64,000 nt of DNA from Cyclobacterium qasimii M12-11B (GCF_000427295.1 NZ_ATNM01000029.1:1-64000), one strand, 5' to 3'. Positions 20,195 through 30,444 are shown, counted from the stretch's first letter. The notes: generated by a model from the letters alone, not told the origin. Numbers and translations: made by a program.

Positions 20195-21462
20195 CTACCA
20201 GTCCACTACTGATCCATCCCTTGGGTCATAAGATTGAGGATTGGTCCAATCGTGTCCTAATTTGTCTTGCAGGGCATCCTCGTCTAGCTCTATGCCTAAT
20301 CCTGGCCCTTTGGGAATCAATACCGTTCCGTCAGACTCAAGTTTAAAAGGTGTTTTTAAGTAGCCTTCTCCCAATGAAACCTGCTCCTGTACCAGGAAGT
20401 TGGGTACGCTCGCTGCCAAATGAAGGCCGCAGGCAAGCGAAATAGGGCCCATAGGATTGTGTGGTGCAATGGCGGCATAATAAGCTTCTGCCATGCCGGC
20501 AATCAATCTTCCCTCTGTCAAGCCGCCCGCATGACAAAGATCCGGCTGAACAATGCTTGCTGCACCTTTTTCTAAAATTTCCCGAAAACCCCATTTTGTA
20601 AAGATTCTTTCTCCAGTAGCGATAGGCAAATGGGTTCCTCTGGCAATTTCTGCCATCACATCTACATTCTGGGCCTGGCAGGGTTCTTCAATGAACATGG
20701 GTTGGTATTGTTCCAATTCTTTGATGAGCACCTTGGCAGTTTGTGGAGAGATGGAGCCATGAAAATCTATGCCTATGTCCATTTCCGGCCCTCCAGCTTC
20801 ACGGAGGGAAGCGAAATTGTCCGAAGCATATTGGATAAAAGCGGGGTTCTCAACTATCCTTGCGGGCTGTTTCTTTGCAACGCCGGTTTTGATGACGGTA
20901 TAGCCTTCCTGCTTCCTCTTTTTCATGTCTTCCGCATTGGAAGCACGGCCGTAAATCCTAACCCGGTCTCTCGTTGGTCCTCCAAAAAGCTCATAGACAG
21001 GCACACCGAGTAACTTGCCTTTGATGTCCCACAATGCATGGTCTATACCGCTAAGTGCAGACGTCAGGATGGGGCCACCTCTATAAAAGGCATGCCTGTA
21101 GATTGCCTGCCAATGATGGACGACATGTCTTGGGTCTTTGCCAATCAGGTAAGGTTCTAATTCTTTTATAGCAGTTTGTATAGTGAGTGCGCGGCCTTCC
21201 AGTAAAGGTTCTCCCAAGCCTACAACTCCAGCATCTGTATGGATTTTGAGGAATATCCAGCGTGGTTTTACCAGAAAGGTTTCTAATTTAGTAATCCTTA
21301 CTTCTCCCGCTTTAAAGTTTGTAGGGGTAGGTTTTTCAGCATAAGAAGAAAGTGGAAGCAGTAAACTTGTCCCCGCTAGCCCAAGTACAGATTGGATGGC
21401 GTTTCTCCTTGTTACAAGGCCTGTGGGTGGTTTTCGCTTGATGTTTTTTCGGTTTTTTTCAT
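20195..21462 (-). CDS. Galactonate dehydratase-like enolase-superfamily enzyme, leader frame interrupted
   Basis: The conserved body carries DgoD/GalD signatures: VIKTGVAKK (base lysine), IGIDFHGSISP (Asp, His), MFIEEPCQAQN (Glu), IATGERIFTKWGF (Glu) and IAPHNPMGPISLA (His). Expected reaction: D-galactonate or a relative to 2-keto-3-deoxygalactonate. The open frame extends well upstream of the TTG at 21217 through RITKLETFLVKPRW and a Tat-like leader (VTRRNAIQSVLGLAG) but lacks an ATG. An ATG at 21462 is one base out of frame; one extra A in either A tract (T runs 21444-21449 or 21453-21459 on the plus strand) gives MKKNRKNIKRKPPTG joined to the leader. It lies 58 bases before the ManD-like gene and is probably co-transcribed with it. 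Confidence 0.82.
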
Positions 21463-21760
21463 GGGTTATCTGGTTATTGTATATTTCTTGATTGTTTCTT
21501 TCTTCCGATTGGATTTGAAGTAATTCAGCAATTCTGGCTGTTGGGGGATTGAATTTGGTATCCTTTCTCCAGTGGGATTGGATCTACTTGGCGCATTATT
21601 GAAAAGTCCAACATTGTTATTTGTTACGATTTGGTGGTTAACTGGTATACTTAGGTAAAATTCTTTGCTTGGTAAATTTCAAATAGTAAAAAGAAAGCTA
21701 GAATTTAATACACAAATTAAAGTATTAAAAGCCTTCTGTAGAATTTGTTTGAGATTTTTG
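21463..21760. other. Intergenic region between susD terminator and the dehydratase pair
   Basis: About 300 bases with no convincing gene. It should hold a promoter for the two dehydratase genes, since a terminator separates them from susD. Confidence 0.4.
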
Positions 21761-21801
21761 ATAAAGGAAAAGTACCTGTCCAGAAATAAAGACAGGTACT
21801 T
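21761..21801 (-). terminator. Terminator of the susC-susD unit
   Basis: AAGTACCTGTC (21770-21780) and GACAGGTACTT (21791-21801) form a perfect 11-bp stem with a 10-base loop. The A-rich bases at 21761-21770 give the U-rich tail on the minus strand. It lies just past the susD stop, so the dehydratase genes downstream are probably transcribed separately or by read-through. Confidence 0.82.
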
Positions 21802-21808
21802 CTCACTT

Positions 21809-23347
21809 TTAGGGTTGGTCCCACCAAACCCTTCGGTCCAGGTTGTTGGGTCCTTGTCTGCTTATTGCCTCCTGTAGATTGGAGCGGTTTACGACGGTTT
21901 CTGAATCAGGATAAGGCATGCTTCTGATAAAGTCGCCAGTGATTTCAGACCCGGAATAGGGGTTTGCGTCTAAAGTAGGGTACCCACTTCTTCTAAAATT
22001 GGCAAATAACTCTGATCCATCCAGAAAAGAAGAAATCCAGTATTCTGTATTGATCTGTTCCAAAGCCATCTCATCTTCTAGCGGGTGGTTGGCAATATAG
22101 CTTGCTGCTGCCTGCTCTGAAACCGTAGCGTCCAGGTCATAAGTGGCCATTTGTTCCATGTTGGCCTTGATTCCTTCTTCATAATAAGTCGTTGCATCTC
22201 CTTGCACCCAACCCCTTATAGCTGCTTCTGCAAGCAGTAATTGGGTTTGGGAGTAAGTGAGGAAAAACTGGGGAGAATCTACTTTTAGAACAGTGTAAAT
22301 ATTTGCCTGGGAAAAGTCCCAGAGGCTAACTACCCCATTTTCGGCCAATACACTATTGATGGATACGTCATCGTGACCCATGGGCATGCCTATTTGTAAA
22401 TCTGGATCCCGGGTTATTCTGTCTATTGTTTGACTAGGGCCATTCGTGGCGCCTACATGTCTGATGGCAATAGATTCCAGTCTTGGATCTTCATTGGTTT
22501 TGAGGTGATTTACAAATGGCTCGGTGAGGTAATAGTTTGCCTTTTCTCTTGCTCCCAAATGCACGCCTATGTAATTGTTGAAGACAGAAGTGTTGCGAAG
22601 GATAGCGTTTTCCTCATTGGAGGTAATTAGACCACCCATCACTGCTTTTGTAACATAAGATTCCGCTGTGGAGGGGGCGACTTTGGTAAGTCGCATGGCC
22701 GCACGCAACATCAAAGAATAACCGAATTTTTTCCATTTTAAAGGATCTCCACCGTATAGTATTTCACTTGTGGAAGATGGTTTGGAAGGGTCTAGTCCTG
22801 CAGTGGCTTCTTCCAGTTCCTTCAAAATATCCATATAAATCGTTTCCTGGCTATCGTATTTTGGTGAAACGATTTGTTCTATGAAACCTTTGGCCCCTTC
22901 AAAATAAGGAATGTCTCCATAATTATCTGTCAATACCATGAACGCATAGGCTTTCCAAATCCTCGCTGAATGGTATAAATTGGTGTTGTCAGGATTTTCC
23001 TTGCTTTTCTCTACAGCATCCACGGTGTTTTTCAACACGTTTTGGTAAGTGTTTTGCCAAATATGTTGTGAAATGCCCAGGTTTAACTGGTTGTAATTGG
23101 CTCCGGCAAGAGAACTACCAAAAGGCGTGATTATTTGTTGTACAATTCCGAAATTATAGGACAGGTCCTGCAAGGCAATTACCCCATCTCTGTAGCGCAT
23201 GTCAAGGATCCCTTGATTGAGCAGGAACAACGGATTCAAAGTGGTAGGATCAACCAGGTTGGTATTGATTTCATCAAATTTATCATCACAACTGAAAAAT
23301 CCCACTGCCATAATTAGGCTCAAAAGGTATTTTGTTAGCTTTTTCAT
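21809..23347 (-). CDS. SusD/RagB-family nutrient-binding lipoprotein
   Basis: A 512-residue surface lipoprotein. The signal peptide MKKLTKYLLSLIMAVGFFSC ends in a lipobox with C20 as the lipidated residue. The body shows the SusD-like helical repeats (HSARIWKAYAFMVLTDNYGDIPYFEGA and MLRAAMRLTKV segments) and the usual C-terminus with RRVWWDQP. It caps the SusC barrel and captures the substrate on the cell surface. Its start lies 4 bases after the upstream susC stop, so the two are translated together. Confidence 0.93.
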   Translation of the reverse strand: MKKLTKYLLSLIMAVGFFSCDDKFDEINTNLVDPTTLNPLFLLNQGILDMRYRDGVIALQDLSYNFGIVQQIITPFGSSLAGANYNQLNLGISQHIWQNTYQNVLKNTVDAVEKSKENPDNTNLYHSARIWKAYAFMVLTDNYGDIPYFEGAKGFIEQIVSPKYDSQETIYMDILKELEEATAGLDPSKPSSTSEILYGGDPLKWKKFGYSLMLRAAMRLTKVAPSTAESYVTKAVMGGLITSNEENAILRNTSVFNNYIGVHLGAREKANYYLTEPFVNHLKTNEDPRLESIAIRHVGATNGPSQTIDRITRDPDLQIGMPMGHDDVSINSVLAENGVVSLWDFSQANIYTVLKVDSPQFFLTYSQTQLLLAEAAIRGWVQGDATTYYEEGIKANMEQMATYDLDATVSEQAAASYIANHPLEDEMALEQINTEYWISSFLDGSELFANFRRSGYPTLDANPYSGSEITGDFIRSMPYPDSETVVNRSNLQEAISRQGPNNLDRRVWWDQP

Positions 23348-23351
23348 GGTT

Positions 23352-26300
23352 TTAAAATTTTGCGTTTAGGTTAAATCCAAGACTTCTGGTAGGAGGTAAG
23401 GAAGGCCAGAAATCCATGCCATTGGCATTGTCAGAGGTTACAGAAACGTTTTCTGGATCCATGTTTTGGGTCCATTTTTTTAGAATCAGCACATTGTTTG
23501 CCACGCCACTTAATCGGAGCTGCTTGATGAACAGTTTGTCTGGCAGGTGTTTACTGAAATCATAACTCAGAGAAACCTGACGGAGCTTCCAAAAGCCAGC
23601 ATTGCTAACCCAGTCTTCATTTATTCCCAGTACGTTGGTTGTTTCATAGAAAGGTTGGATCAATGATTGAGTGGTGTTGATTTCGCCGTTGGGATTGACG
23701 CCATCACCTACGACAAAACCCTGATCTCTGCCGTTAAGGGTGTTTTTGTGTAAACCATGCCGAAGGTAATTTTGATTTCTGCCAGCAATCATCTTGTGTC
23801 CCAGTTTGAAGTCAATAAGCGCATAAAGGCTTAATCCTTTATAGGTAAAGGTATTGGATATGCCACCAAAGTATTTGGGCAAAACGGATCCCATGTTTTG
23901 AGGCTCGTCATTTCTGAGGGGGCGACCGCTATTCTCATCAAAAACCATTCTGCCTTGATCATCTCTCAGGTAAGTGTAAGTGTAGAGTTGGCCTATTGGC
24001 TGGCCTACTACCTGTCTTAGGATCCTACCTCCCCCTGAGCTTACAGTGATCATTGTGTCTGCTTCAGATACACCTAGCTGTAGTACTTCTGAGGTGTTGT
24101 AGGTGGCATTGACACTTACGTCCCATCGGAAATCCTTGGTGCGGACAGGTGAGCCTGATACCAGAACTTCCAAGCCCTTATTCATGCTTCGCCCAATGTT
24201 TACCAATTGATTGGTAAAACTTGAGGCATCGGAAATCTGTGTGGCAAGAATTTGGTCGTTGGTGACTTTGCGGTAATAAGCAAAATCAAGATTGATTTTC
24301 TCATCAAATAACCTAAGTTCCATTCCAATTTCGGTCTCTTGCACCCTTAGCGGTTTTAAGTTGGTATTAGGTACTGTGCTGGCATTTACTCTGCCGAGGG
24401 GAGAGGGGAGTCCATCCGGGTTTGGGAAGAGATTATTGTCTACGGCATAAAATAACGCGTTGGAATAGGGGGAAACATTGTCATCTCCCACTTCTGCATA
24501 AGCCATTCGTAATTTCCCGAAGTAGAGCCATTCAGGTAGATTTTCGAAAGCTTGTGAAAACACAAAGCTCGTTGCAACTGAAGGGTACATGATGCTCCTA
24601 TTGGCTGGTGCTAATGTTGAAAACCAATCATTTCTGGCAGTAAGATTAAGGAATAGCCATTCCTTGTAGGAAAATTCACCCAGTCCATACAGGGAGTTGA
24701 TCTTTTTTTCCGAAAGACTGTACAAAGGGTCTTTTACCCGTCCATTCATTACGGTGTAAAGGTTAGGAATTACAAAGTCTTTTACGGCCACACTGTTGTA
24801 GTCCATCCTTACAAAGCGTTGGTTTCCACCCATTGTAAGGTCAATATTGAAATCGCCAAAACCACGGTTCGCTCCGATTAAAAAGTCATGGTTGGTTTCC
24901 CTGAATCTTCTGGTGTCTTGCGTAAAGCTACCATTTACAAACCCTGCAGGTGCAGGAGGGATAGGGGCGTAACCATTGGGGGTATTGTAATCATTGTCTC
25001 TGACATAAAAATCCATGGAGAGTCTGCCCATGGCGTATAACCAAGGGGTGAGTTGATAATTAAGGGATAGGTTACTGATAAGCCTGTCCCGTTTCACATT
25101 GTCAAAACGCTTAGTGGTGGAGTAATAGGGATTGTTTCTTACCAGGAATCTGGCCATAACGACTTCATCACCATTTGGGTATGTGACGTTATTTCTCAAG
25201 GCTTCAAAAGGCATTGAATTGGCCAGGGTCATGATCACTGTGGCGGTAGAAAAATCCTGGGCGTTCACCTGTGGAGGATTTTGGTTGGCTTCATGGGAAT
25301 AATTGGCGTTTCCTGATGCAACAAGCTTAGAAGTGATGTTTTGAGAAAAGCCCAGGTTGATCGTTTTTCGGTTTAATTCTGAGTTGGGGACAATGCTTTT
25401 ATTGTCAGTGTTGGCAAATGAAAGGCTAAAGCTGCCATTGTCTCCGCTATTGGCTACAGTTAACGTATTTGTCCAATTAATCCCCGTGTTGTAAAATTGA
25501 TTGATTCGGTCATGTACAGGTTCGTAAGGCCATTCTTCGTCGTCAAAAAGAATCTGGGTCATTCCTGGTTCAAATTTCTCTCCAAAACTCCATACTCCTG
25601 AAGTAGGGTAGGCGCTGGTAGGTCTCACGCCTCCTTCACCTTGCCCGTATTCGTATTGGAAATCTGTGAAGTCTAAGGGGGTGTCGGTAGTGAAATTGGA
25701 GTTGAATTCAACACCCAGGCCTTTACTTGCGTTTTTGCTTTTGGTGGTGATCATGATAACCCCATCTTTGGCTCGGGATCCATACAATGCCCCAGCTGTT
25801 GCTCCTTTTAAGACCGTTAAGGTTTCAATGTCGTCGGGGTTGATGCTTTGAAGTCCGTCTCCACCATCGGAATTGTTCATTTGACGGTTGCCAAAATTGC
25901 CTCCAAGGGAATAATTGGAATTGTCCATGGGGACACCGTTGATAACGACCAATGGATTGTTTTGTCCGCTAAAGGACGACTGCCCTCTTATGCGGATTTT
26001 ACTAGTGCCTCCCGGGCCTGTTGACATGGAGGAAATGTTTACCCCTGCCACTTTGCCTTGAAGTGCATCTGCAAAATTTGGTGTTCGATTTCCTGATATT
26101 AATTCCCCATCCAGCGTGGTGGTGGAAAATCCCAGCGTTTTGGCTTCTCTTTTTATACCCAAAGCTGTTACCACTACTTCCTCCAGGCCAATGTCATTTA
26201 TGTTTAACGTAACGTTAATGGTTGTTCTGTTTTGGATATTGATGGATTGAGATTCGTAGCCTATAAAGGAAAAAATTAAGGTCGAATTTGGAGCTGCGTT

Positions 26301-26483
26301 TAAGGTGAATTTCCCGTCAATGTCCGAGACGGTTCCTTGTGAGGTTCCACTAATCATGATGCTTGCCCCTGGGATGGGTGCCTCACTGGCATCTGTCACT
26401 GTTCCAGAAATAGTATTGTTCTGGGCGTAGATCTGGCCATACCAAATCATTGTCAGAAAAAGCAAAAGTACTTTGTTTTTCAT
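23352..26483 (-). CDS. SusC/RagA-family TonB-dependent outer-membrane transporter
   Basis: A 1043-residue receptor. A signal peptide (to about residue 20) is followed by a carboxypeptidase-D-like domain (ISGTVTDASEAPIPGASI, FSFIGYESQ), a TonB-box region EEVVVTALGIKREAKTLG, a plug domain (DALQGKVAGVNI, RGQSSFSGQNNPLVVINGVP, VLKGATAGALYGSRAKDGVI) and a 22-stranded barrel that ends in LGFNLNAKF. There is no STN domain, so unlike the second SusC in this window it is not wired to a FecR-type anti-sigma factor. It imports an oligosaccharide or related nutrient into the periplasm. First gene of the susC-susD pair. Confidence 0.94.
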   Translation of the reverse strand: MKNKVLLLFLTMIWYGQIYAQNNTISGTVTDASEAPIPGASIMISGTSQGTVSDIDGKFTLNAAPNSTLIFSFIGYESQSINIQNRTTINVTLNINDIGLEEVVVTALGIKREAKTLGFSTTTLDGELISGNRTPNFADALQGKVAGVNISSMSTGPGGTSKIRIRGQSSFSGQNNPLVVINGVPMDNSNYSLGGNFGNRQMNNSDGGDGLQSINPDDIETLTVLKGATAGALYGSRAKDGVIMITTKSKNASKGLGVEFNSNFTTDTPLDFTDFQYEYGQGEGGVRPTSAYPTSGVWSFGEKFEPGMTQILFDDEEWPYEPVHDRINQFYNTGINWTNTLTVANSGDNGSFSLSFANTDNKSIVPNSELNRKTINLGFSQNITSKLVASGNANYSHEANQNPPQVNAQDFSTATVIMTLANSMPFEALRNNVTYPNGDEVVMARFLVRNNPYYSTTKRFDNVKRDRLISNLSLNYQLTPWLYAMGRLSMDFYVRDNDYNTPNGYAPIPPAPAGFVNGSFTQDTRRFRETNHDFLIGANRGFGDFNIDLTMGGNQRFVRMDYNSVAVKDFVIPNLYTVMNGRVKDPLYSLSEKKINSLYGLGEFSYKEWLFLNLTARNDWFSTLAPANRSIMYPSVATSFVFSQAFENLPEWLYFGKLRMAYAEVGDDNVSPYSNALFYAVDNNLFPNPDGLPSPLGRVNASTVPNTNLKPLRVQETEIGMELRLFDEKINLDFAYYRKVTNDQILATQISDASSFTNQLVNIGRSMNKGLEVLVSGSPVRTKDFRWDVSVNATYNTSEVLQLGVSEADTMITVSSGGGRILRQVVGQPIGQLYTYTYLRDDQGRMVFDENSGRPLRNDEPQNMGSVLPKYFGGISNTFTYKGLSLYALIDFKLGHKMIAGRNQNYLRHGLHKNTLNGRDQGFVVGDGVNPNGEINTTQSLIQPFYETTNVLGINEDWVSNAGFWKLRQVSLSYDFSKHLPDKLFIKQLRLSGVANNVLILKKWTQNMDPENVSVTSDNANGMDFWPSLPPTRSLGFNLNAKF

Positions 26484-26974
26484 AATTCAGGTTGTTTTGG
26501 GTTGAATAATATTAAATAGCTATAGCAATAAAAACACTATTAATGGATAATTACTGGATGAAATCATTATTTAATTAAATTATACATGTTCTTAAGTAAT
26601 TTAATTTTAATTAAATGATTTCAATAGGTGTTTTTATAGTTTAATGGTGAGTTTGTTTTGCTATATGCTTTATTAATTATTCACTCAATATATTAGTATT
26701 CATTAAAACAAACAATTTATGACTGCTAAATTGTACTAATAGAAATTAATATGGTGTACAAATTAATTATTGAAGAATAAAACAATTGAAAAAATAGAAA
26801 TTTACATTGATTAAATTATGAATTAAATTCGAATATTAATTCCATTAACATTATTAATCAAATAAACCATTGTACCAAAAGGTGTATGTAATTTGTGTGA
26901 AATAATTAAGTGCTTAAATTAGTGTGGTTTATGTCTTGTTGAAAAGTAATATTAGGTCAGCGATCTCCGTTCAT
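26484..26974. other. Very AT-rich region upstream of susC
   Basis: About 490 bases dominated by A and T, between the susC start and the first copy of the palindromic repeat. No open frame of note. It presumably contains the susC promoter, but I could not pick a clear TAnnTTTG match on the minus strand. Confidence 0.4.
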
Positions 26975-27025
26975 GATTTTGTCAGCATTGTTGCAGAAAA
27001 AAAAAGCAACAATACCGCCAAAATC
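26975..27025. repeat. Palindromic repeat P, copy 1
   Basis: Left arm gattttgtcagcattgttgc, a spacer of A-rich bases, right arm gcaacaataccgccaaaatc. The arms are imperfect complements. It is followed by the common flank ending ccaaggcttcacagccttgg (a second hairpin) and cacccctttggggt (a third). This set recurs about a dozen times in the window. Confidence 0.85.
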
Positions 27026-27184
27026 GGGCTGTACTTATCGTTTTGACCAAGGCTTCACAGCCTTGGCTACAAAAATGTCACCCCTTTGGGGTTTTTGGGA
27101 TTCGTTAGGCTTTGCAGTCAATATTATCAAAGCCTGTCCTGATTTTTAACTCACTCAGGGGCAAAAAATGAACAGGTAGTTAGT

Positions 27185-27234
27185 GATTTTGTCAGCATTG
27201 TTGCGGAAAAAAAAGCAACAATACCGCCAAAATC
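27185..27234. repeat. Palindromic repeat P, copy 2
   Basis: Same arms as copy 1, 210 bases away in the same orientation, again followed by the ccaaggcttgacagccttgg and cacccctatggggt hairpins. The bases between copies 1 and 2 include one unit of the cctgatttttaactcactcagg repeat that is tandem at 38894-38977. Confidence 0.85.
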
Positions 27235-27316
27235 GGGTTGTGCTTATCGTTTTAACCAAGGCTTGACAGCCTTGGCTACAAAAATGTCACCCCTATGGGG
27301 TTTATGGTTAAGGAGC

Positions 27317-27575
27317 TTCCATATCGGTAATCGTGCTTTTTCTTGAAAGCATAAACTATAAGAATTTATCGGCCTTCAAAGGTTATGGTTTTTGGAGCAG
27401 GATGGAGGGCGTTAAGAAAATGAGTTAGCTCCCACAAGGAGATCCACTCATTTTTAGCCCGGAATCCTGATTCAAAAATCAAATGATGGCTATGTAAAAG
27501 GAATCTGTTCTTAGAACGATTACCCATCATTTGAAATAAGATTTGACAGCCTTGATTTTTTGGTTCGTTTTTTCA
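27317..27575. repeat. Dispersed repeat B, copy 1
   Basis: About 260 bases nearly identical to 38629-38888, in the same orientation. Shared landmarks are atatcggtaat at the start, tatcggccttcaaaggttat, gagttagctcccacaaggag, and gacagccttgattttttggt at the end. It has no open frame of useful length. Both copies come after a palindrome-P set, so B looks like an optional part of the same element. Confidence 0.8.
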
Positions 27576-27700
27576 TCAAGGAAAAAATGAACAGGAAAGG
27601 AAAAGGGTAACCATTGGGAAAAGTCCATAAATCACATGAAAAGGTTAAATTTTGCTACCATTAAATAATGTTGATTACATTTTATCATCCTGTAAAAAGT

Positions 27701-27751
27701 GGTTTTGTCAGCATTGTTGCGGAAAAAAAAAGCAACAATACCGCCAAAATC
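27701..27751. repeat. Palindromic repeat P, copy 3
   Basis: Left arm ggttttgtcagcattgttgc, right arm gcaacaataccgccaaaatc. It lies 31 bases past the end of the leftward enolase-superfamily gene and could act as its terminator. The usual flanking hairpins are missing here. Confidence 0.82.
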
Positions 27752-27781
27752 TTAAGTTCTTAGATTACTTAAAACCATCTA

Positions 27782-29020
27782 CTACCAGTTGTGAATGGCA
27801 CCATCGGGACTTTTCAAGTAGGGATGTGTAAACTCGGTGTTTTTAGTGACCTCAAATAAAAGCGATGCTTTTTCTGGTGAGAAAATTACACCAAGCCCCG
27901 GACGGTCATTCAGATGAATTTTACCCTCCCTGAAATCAATAAAATCTTCGTTAAAATAAGTAGGCTTTTCCGGTTCACCACCTGCCAGCTCTATCATGCA
28001 TCGGGTAGGACTAGAAGATCCCAATACATGCACAAGTGCGGCTGTAGAAAGCGGGCCGGTAAAGTGTGGGATGATGCCCACATAATGGGTTTCCCCAATG
28101 GCTATTATTTTCTTGATTTCGCTAATTCCTCCTGTATTGGGTAGGGTTACCCTGCTGTAATCTATCAAGTGGTTTTCCATCAACACATTGCTGTCCCAGC
28201 GATCACCAAATTGCTCTCCCACGGCAATGGGTACTTTGGTCATGTTCCTAATGGTTCGGTATACTTCAGGGTTTTCAGACCTGATGATGTCTTCTACAAA
28301 ATAGGGTTCCAATTCTTCCAGCGCATCACAGATTTTTATCGCTTCTGTCGTGTCAAAGCGGGTGTGGAGGTCAATGGCCCAATTGCCACTTCCGCCCACT
28401 GCTTTGTCTAGCCGTTGACAAGTTTCAATGGTTTTTTTACTGTTTTCATAAAAATCAAAAGGCAAGTCCCCATTGCCACCGGTAGGGCCAATTCTATAAC
28501 ACCTTAGCCCGGCTTCAAGACAGTCCTGTGCCTGGCCTTCCATTGTCGTGGCTTTGCTTTTGCGAAAACCTGTGGCGTAGCATTCTACGTAATTACGGGT
28601 TTTTCCGCCCAGTAATTCGTAAACAGGAACTCCCAAAGCTTTGCCTTTAAGGTCCCATAGGGCCATTTCTATGGCGCCGACTCCATGGAGTTTTTCACGG
28701 CCGGGAGGGTAAAACATCCCTCTATAAAGGTATTGCCAAAGGTGTTCGATTCTGAATGGATCTTCGCCGATAAGCATTTCAGCACATTGCTTGACCATAT
28801 CTGGGGTGCCTCCCTCTCCGATCCCGATCAATCCTGAATCTGTTTCTATTTCTACGATGCCTCTGGCCTGATTAAAAAGCGGCTTGTTGTATCCGGGAGC
28901 AGCGTAATAGCGAATTTTTTTGATTTTGAAATCAGAGCGAGCGTGACTGGAAAAAGGTATTCCGGTAAATAAAGCGAGGGAACCAAGGCCACCAATCTTT
29001 AAAAATTGTCTTCTTTCCAT
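27782..29020 (-). CDS. Tat-exported enolase-superfamily dehydratase (mandelate racemase/galactonate dehydratase-like)
   Basis: A 412-residue protein. I start it at the ATG at 29020, which directly precedes a twin-arginine leader (ERRQFLKIGGLGSLALF); a TTG upstream would add eight residues. Metal ligands are visible: WAIDLHTRF (Asp), YFVEDIIRSEN (Glu), IAVGEQFGDRW (Glu), with HFTGPLST supplying the barrel-end histidine. The position of the usual KxK base motif reads LRCYRIGPTGG, so the base chemistry may differ from classical mandelate racemase. It probably dehydrates a sugar acid, and the leader places it in the periplasm. Third such gene in 11 kb, upstream of susC on the same strand but 1.3 kb away. 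Substrate unknown. Confidence 0.85.
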   Translation of the reverse strand: MERRQFLKIGGLGSLALFTGIPFSSHARSDFKIKKIRYYAAPGYNKPLFNQARGIVEIETDSGLIGIGEGGTPDMVKQCAEMLIGEDPFRIEHLWQYLYRGMFYPPGREKLHGVGAIEMALWDLKGKALGVPVYELLGGKTRNYVECYATGFRKSKATTMEGQAQDCLEAGLRCYRIGPTGGNGDLPFDFYENSKKTIETCQRLDKAVGGSGNWAIDLHTRFDTTEAIKICDALEELEPYFVEDIIRSENPEVYRTIRNMTKVPIAVGEQFGDRWDSNVLMENHLIDYSRVTLPNTGGISEIKKIIAIGETHYVGIIPHFTGPLSTAALVHVLGSSSPTRCMIELAGGEPEKPTYFNEDFIDFREGKIHLNDRPGLGVIFSPEKASLLFEVTKNTEFTHPYLKSPDGAIHNW

Positions 29021-29247
29021 AATTAATGTAGGGTTTATTGCCAATGAAGGGCTTAATCTTCTAATTATATCTTAATTATGCAAATTCTATCGGTTTAAAT
29101 TAATTTTTCAACGGTTGGTTGGGGAAATCTGGGGGCAATTGAAATTAAAATTTGACACTAATGCATATTGCCCAACAAATATTTCCTTCATCGGGATAAA
29201 AGGGAGCGGTTTATTGGGAAGAGGTAATTATTTGTTTAGTTTTAAGC

Positions 29248-30423
29248 ATGTTCTTAGCTAAGCCTTTTATGAAGTGGAGTCTGTTTTATTATTGTTCGGT
29301 ACTAAGTCTTCTCTTTTTTGCCTGCCAAAATAACCATGAGAAAGGGGAGTTGAAATTGAAAGTGGTGGATGAAATTACTTTTGAAACAGACAGCCTGGTG
29401 CCTATCAATCCGGGGCATATTCAGTTTTTGGAAACTGATTCGGGACCTCAAATATTTCTCTACAATTATTTTAAAAAAATATACCAGTTTTATTCCTATC
29501 CTGAGGGGAAATTGGTGAAGGAAGTCCCCTTACATATGGATGGCCCCAATAGTGTCAAGCCTTTTTCAGGTGGAGTACTAATGGCTGAAGACTCTATCTG
29601 GCTGGTCAATTATGCCCCTCAAAAAATCGTTTTAATTAATTTGGAAGGGGAGGTCCAGTTACGAAAACCCATTCATAATGAGCTTTTCCCTATTTCCCAT
29701 ATAGGTGTTTCCTTGGAAACCCCACTTTACCAAATAGGTAATAAGGTATATGGTGCGCAGCCACTTTTTATGAAGTACCATGATATGGATAAGGCGGACA
29801 TACAAAAACACCAATTGGTATACAGTTATGATATATCAGAGGATACCGTGCAGTGGTATGATGTTTTTTACCGGGAAGACTATTGGGACAAGGGCAAAAA
29901 AGGCAGTGGGTATTCTTGGGCAAAAAGAGGAGATAAAATTTATATTGCGGCCTTGTATGACCATGAAATCCAGATTTTTGACACGAAATCGGGTAAGGTT
30001 GTCCATAGAAAGGAAGTTAAATCTGAAACAGTCAATAATTTTCTTTATGTAGAGGAATTGGCACCTAATCCCAGGGCGGCTTTGGAAGATAGGATAAAAT
30101 ATGACCAATATGGTGCCCTGATCTATGATCCTTTTAGAGATGTTTTTTATAGGGTCACCACTCCGGCAGTGGAATATGATCCGGAGGCTTCTGATGAAGA
30201 CTTAAACCATTTGAATTATTACCGTCCCTATACTGGTATTATGGTTTTAGATAAAGACCTGAATATATTGGCGGAACATACTTTTGACACTTTCGAAGTT
30301 TATGTAGGAAGAAATTTTTTTGTTAGGGAAGATGGCTTGTACCTCTCTAGAAATAATCTTTTCCATCCTGATTATGATGAGGGAGTTTTCAGGTACCAGG
30401 TGGTCAGGTTTGAAAAGGAGTAA
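29248..30423 (+). CDS. DUF4221-family lipoprotein
   Basis: A 391-residue lipoprotein. The signal peptide ends in SLLFFAC, with the cysteine at residue 26 as the lipid anchor; an alternative ATG at 29269 (MKWSLFYYC) would give a more compact leader. The body is rich in beta strands with blade-like repeats (IQFLETDSG, GGVLMAEDSIWLV, IYIAALYDHEIQIFDTKSG, GIMVLDKDLNILAEHTF), as expected for the propeller-like DUF4221 family of Bacteroidota. It is outer-membrane or periplasmic; function unknown. It is divergent from the enolase-type gene. Confidence 0.8.
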   Translation: MFLAKPFMKWSLFYYCSVLSLLFFACQNNHEKGELKLKVVDEITFETDSLVPINPGHIQFLETDSGPQIFLYNYFKKIYQFYSYPEGKLVKEVPLHMDGPNSVKPFSGGVLMAEDSIWLVNYAPQKIVLINLEGEVQLRKPIHNELFPISHIGVSLETPLYQIGNKVYGAQPLFMKYHDMDKADIQKHQLVYSYDISEDTVQWYDVFYREDYWDKGKKGSGYSWAKRGDKIYIAALYDHEIQIFDTKSGKVVHRKEVKSETVNNFLYVEELAPNPRAALEDRIKYDQYGALIYDPFRDVFYRVTTPAVEYDPEASDEDLNHLNYYRPYTGIMVLDKDLNILAEHTFDTFEVYVGRNFFVREDGLYLSRNNLFHPDYDEGVFRYQVVRFEKE

Positions 30424-30444
30424 AAGTGAAATTTAGCTAAAGCC

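Noticed and set aside
16641-29020. A full polysaccharide utilisation locus with lyases and hydrolases
   Set aside because: Only SusCD, one sulfatase and dehydratases are present. No polysaccharide lyase or endo-acting hydrolase was found in this stretch, so I call it a carbohydrate locus only.
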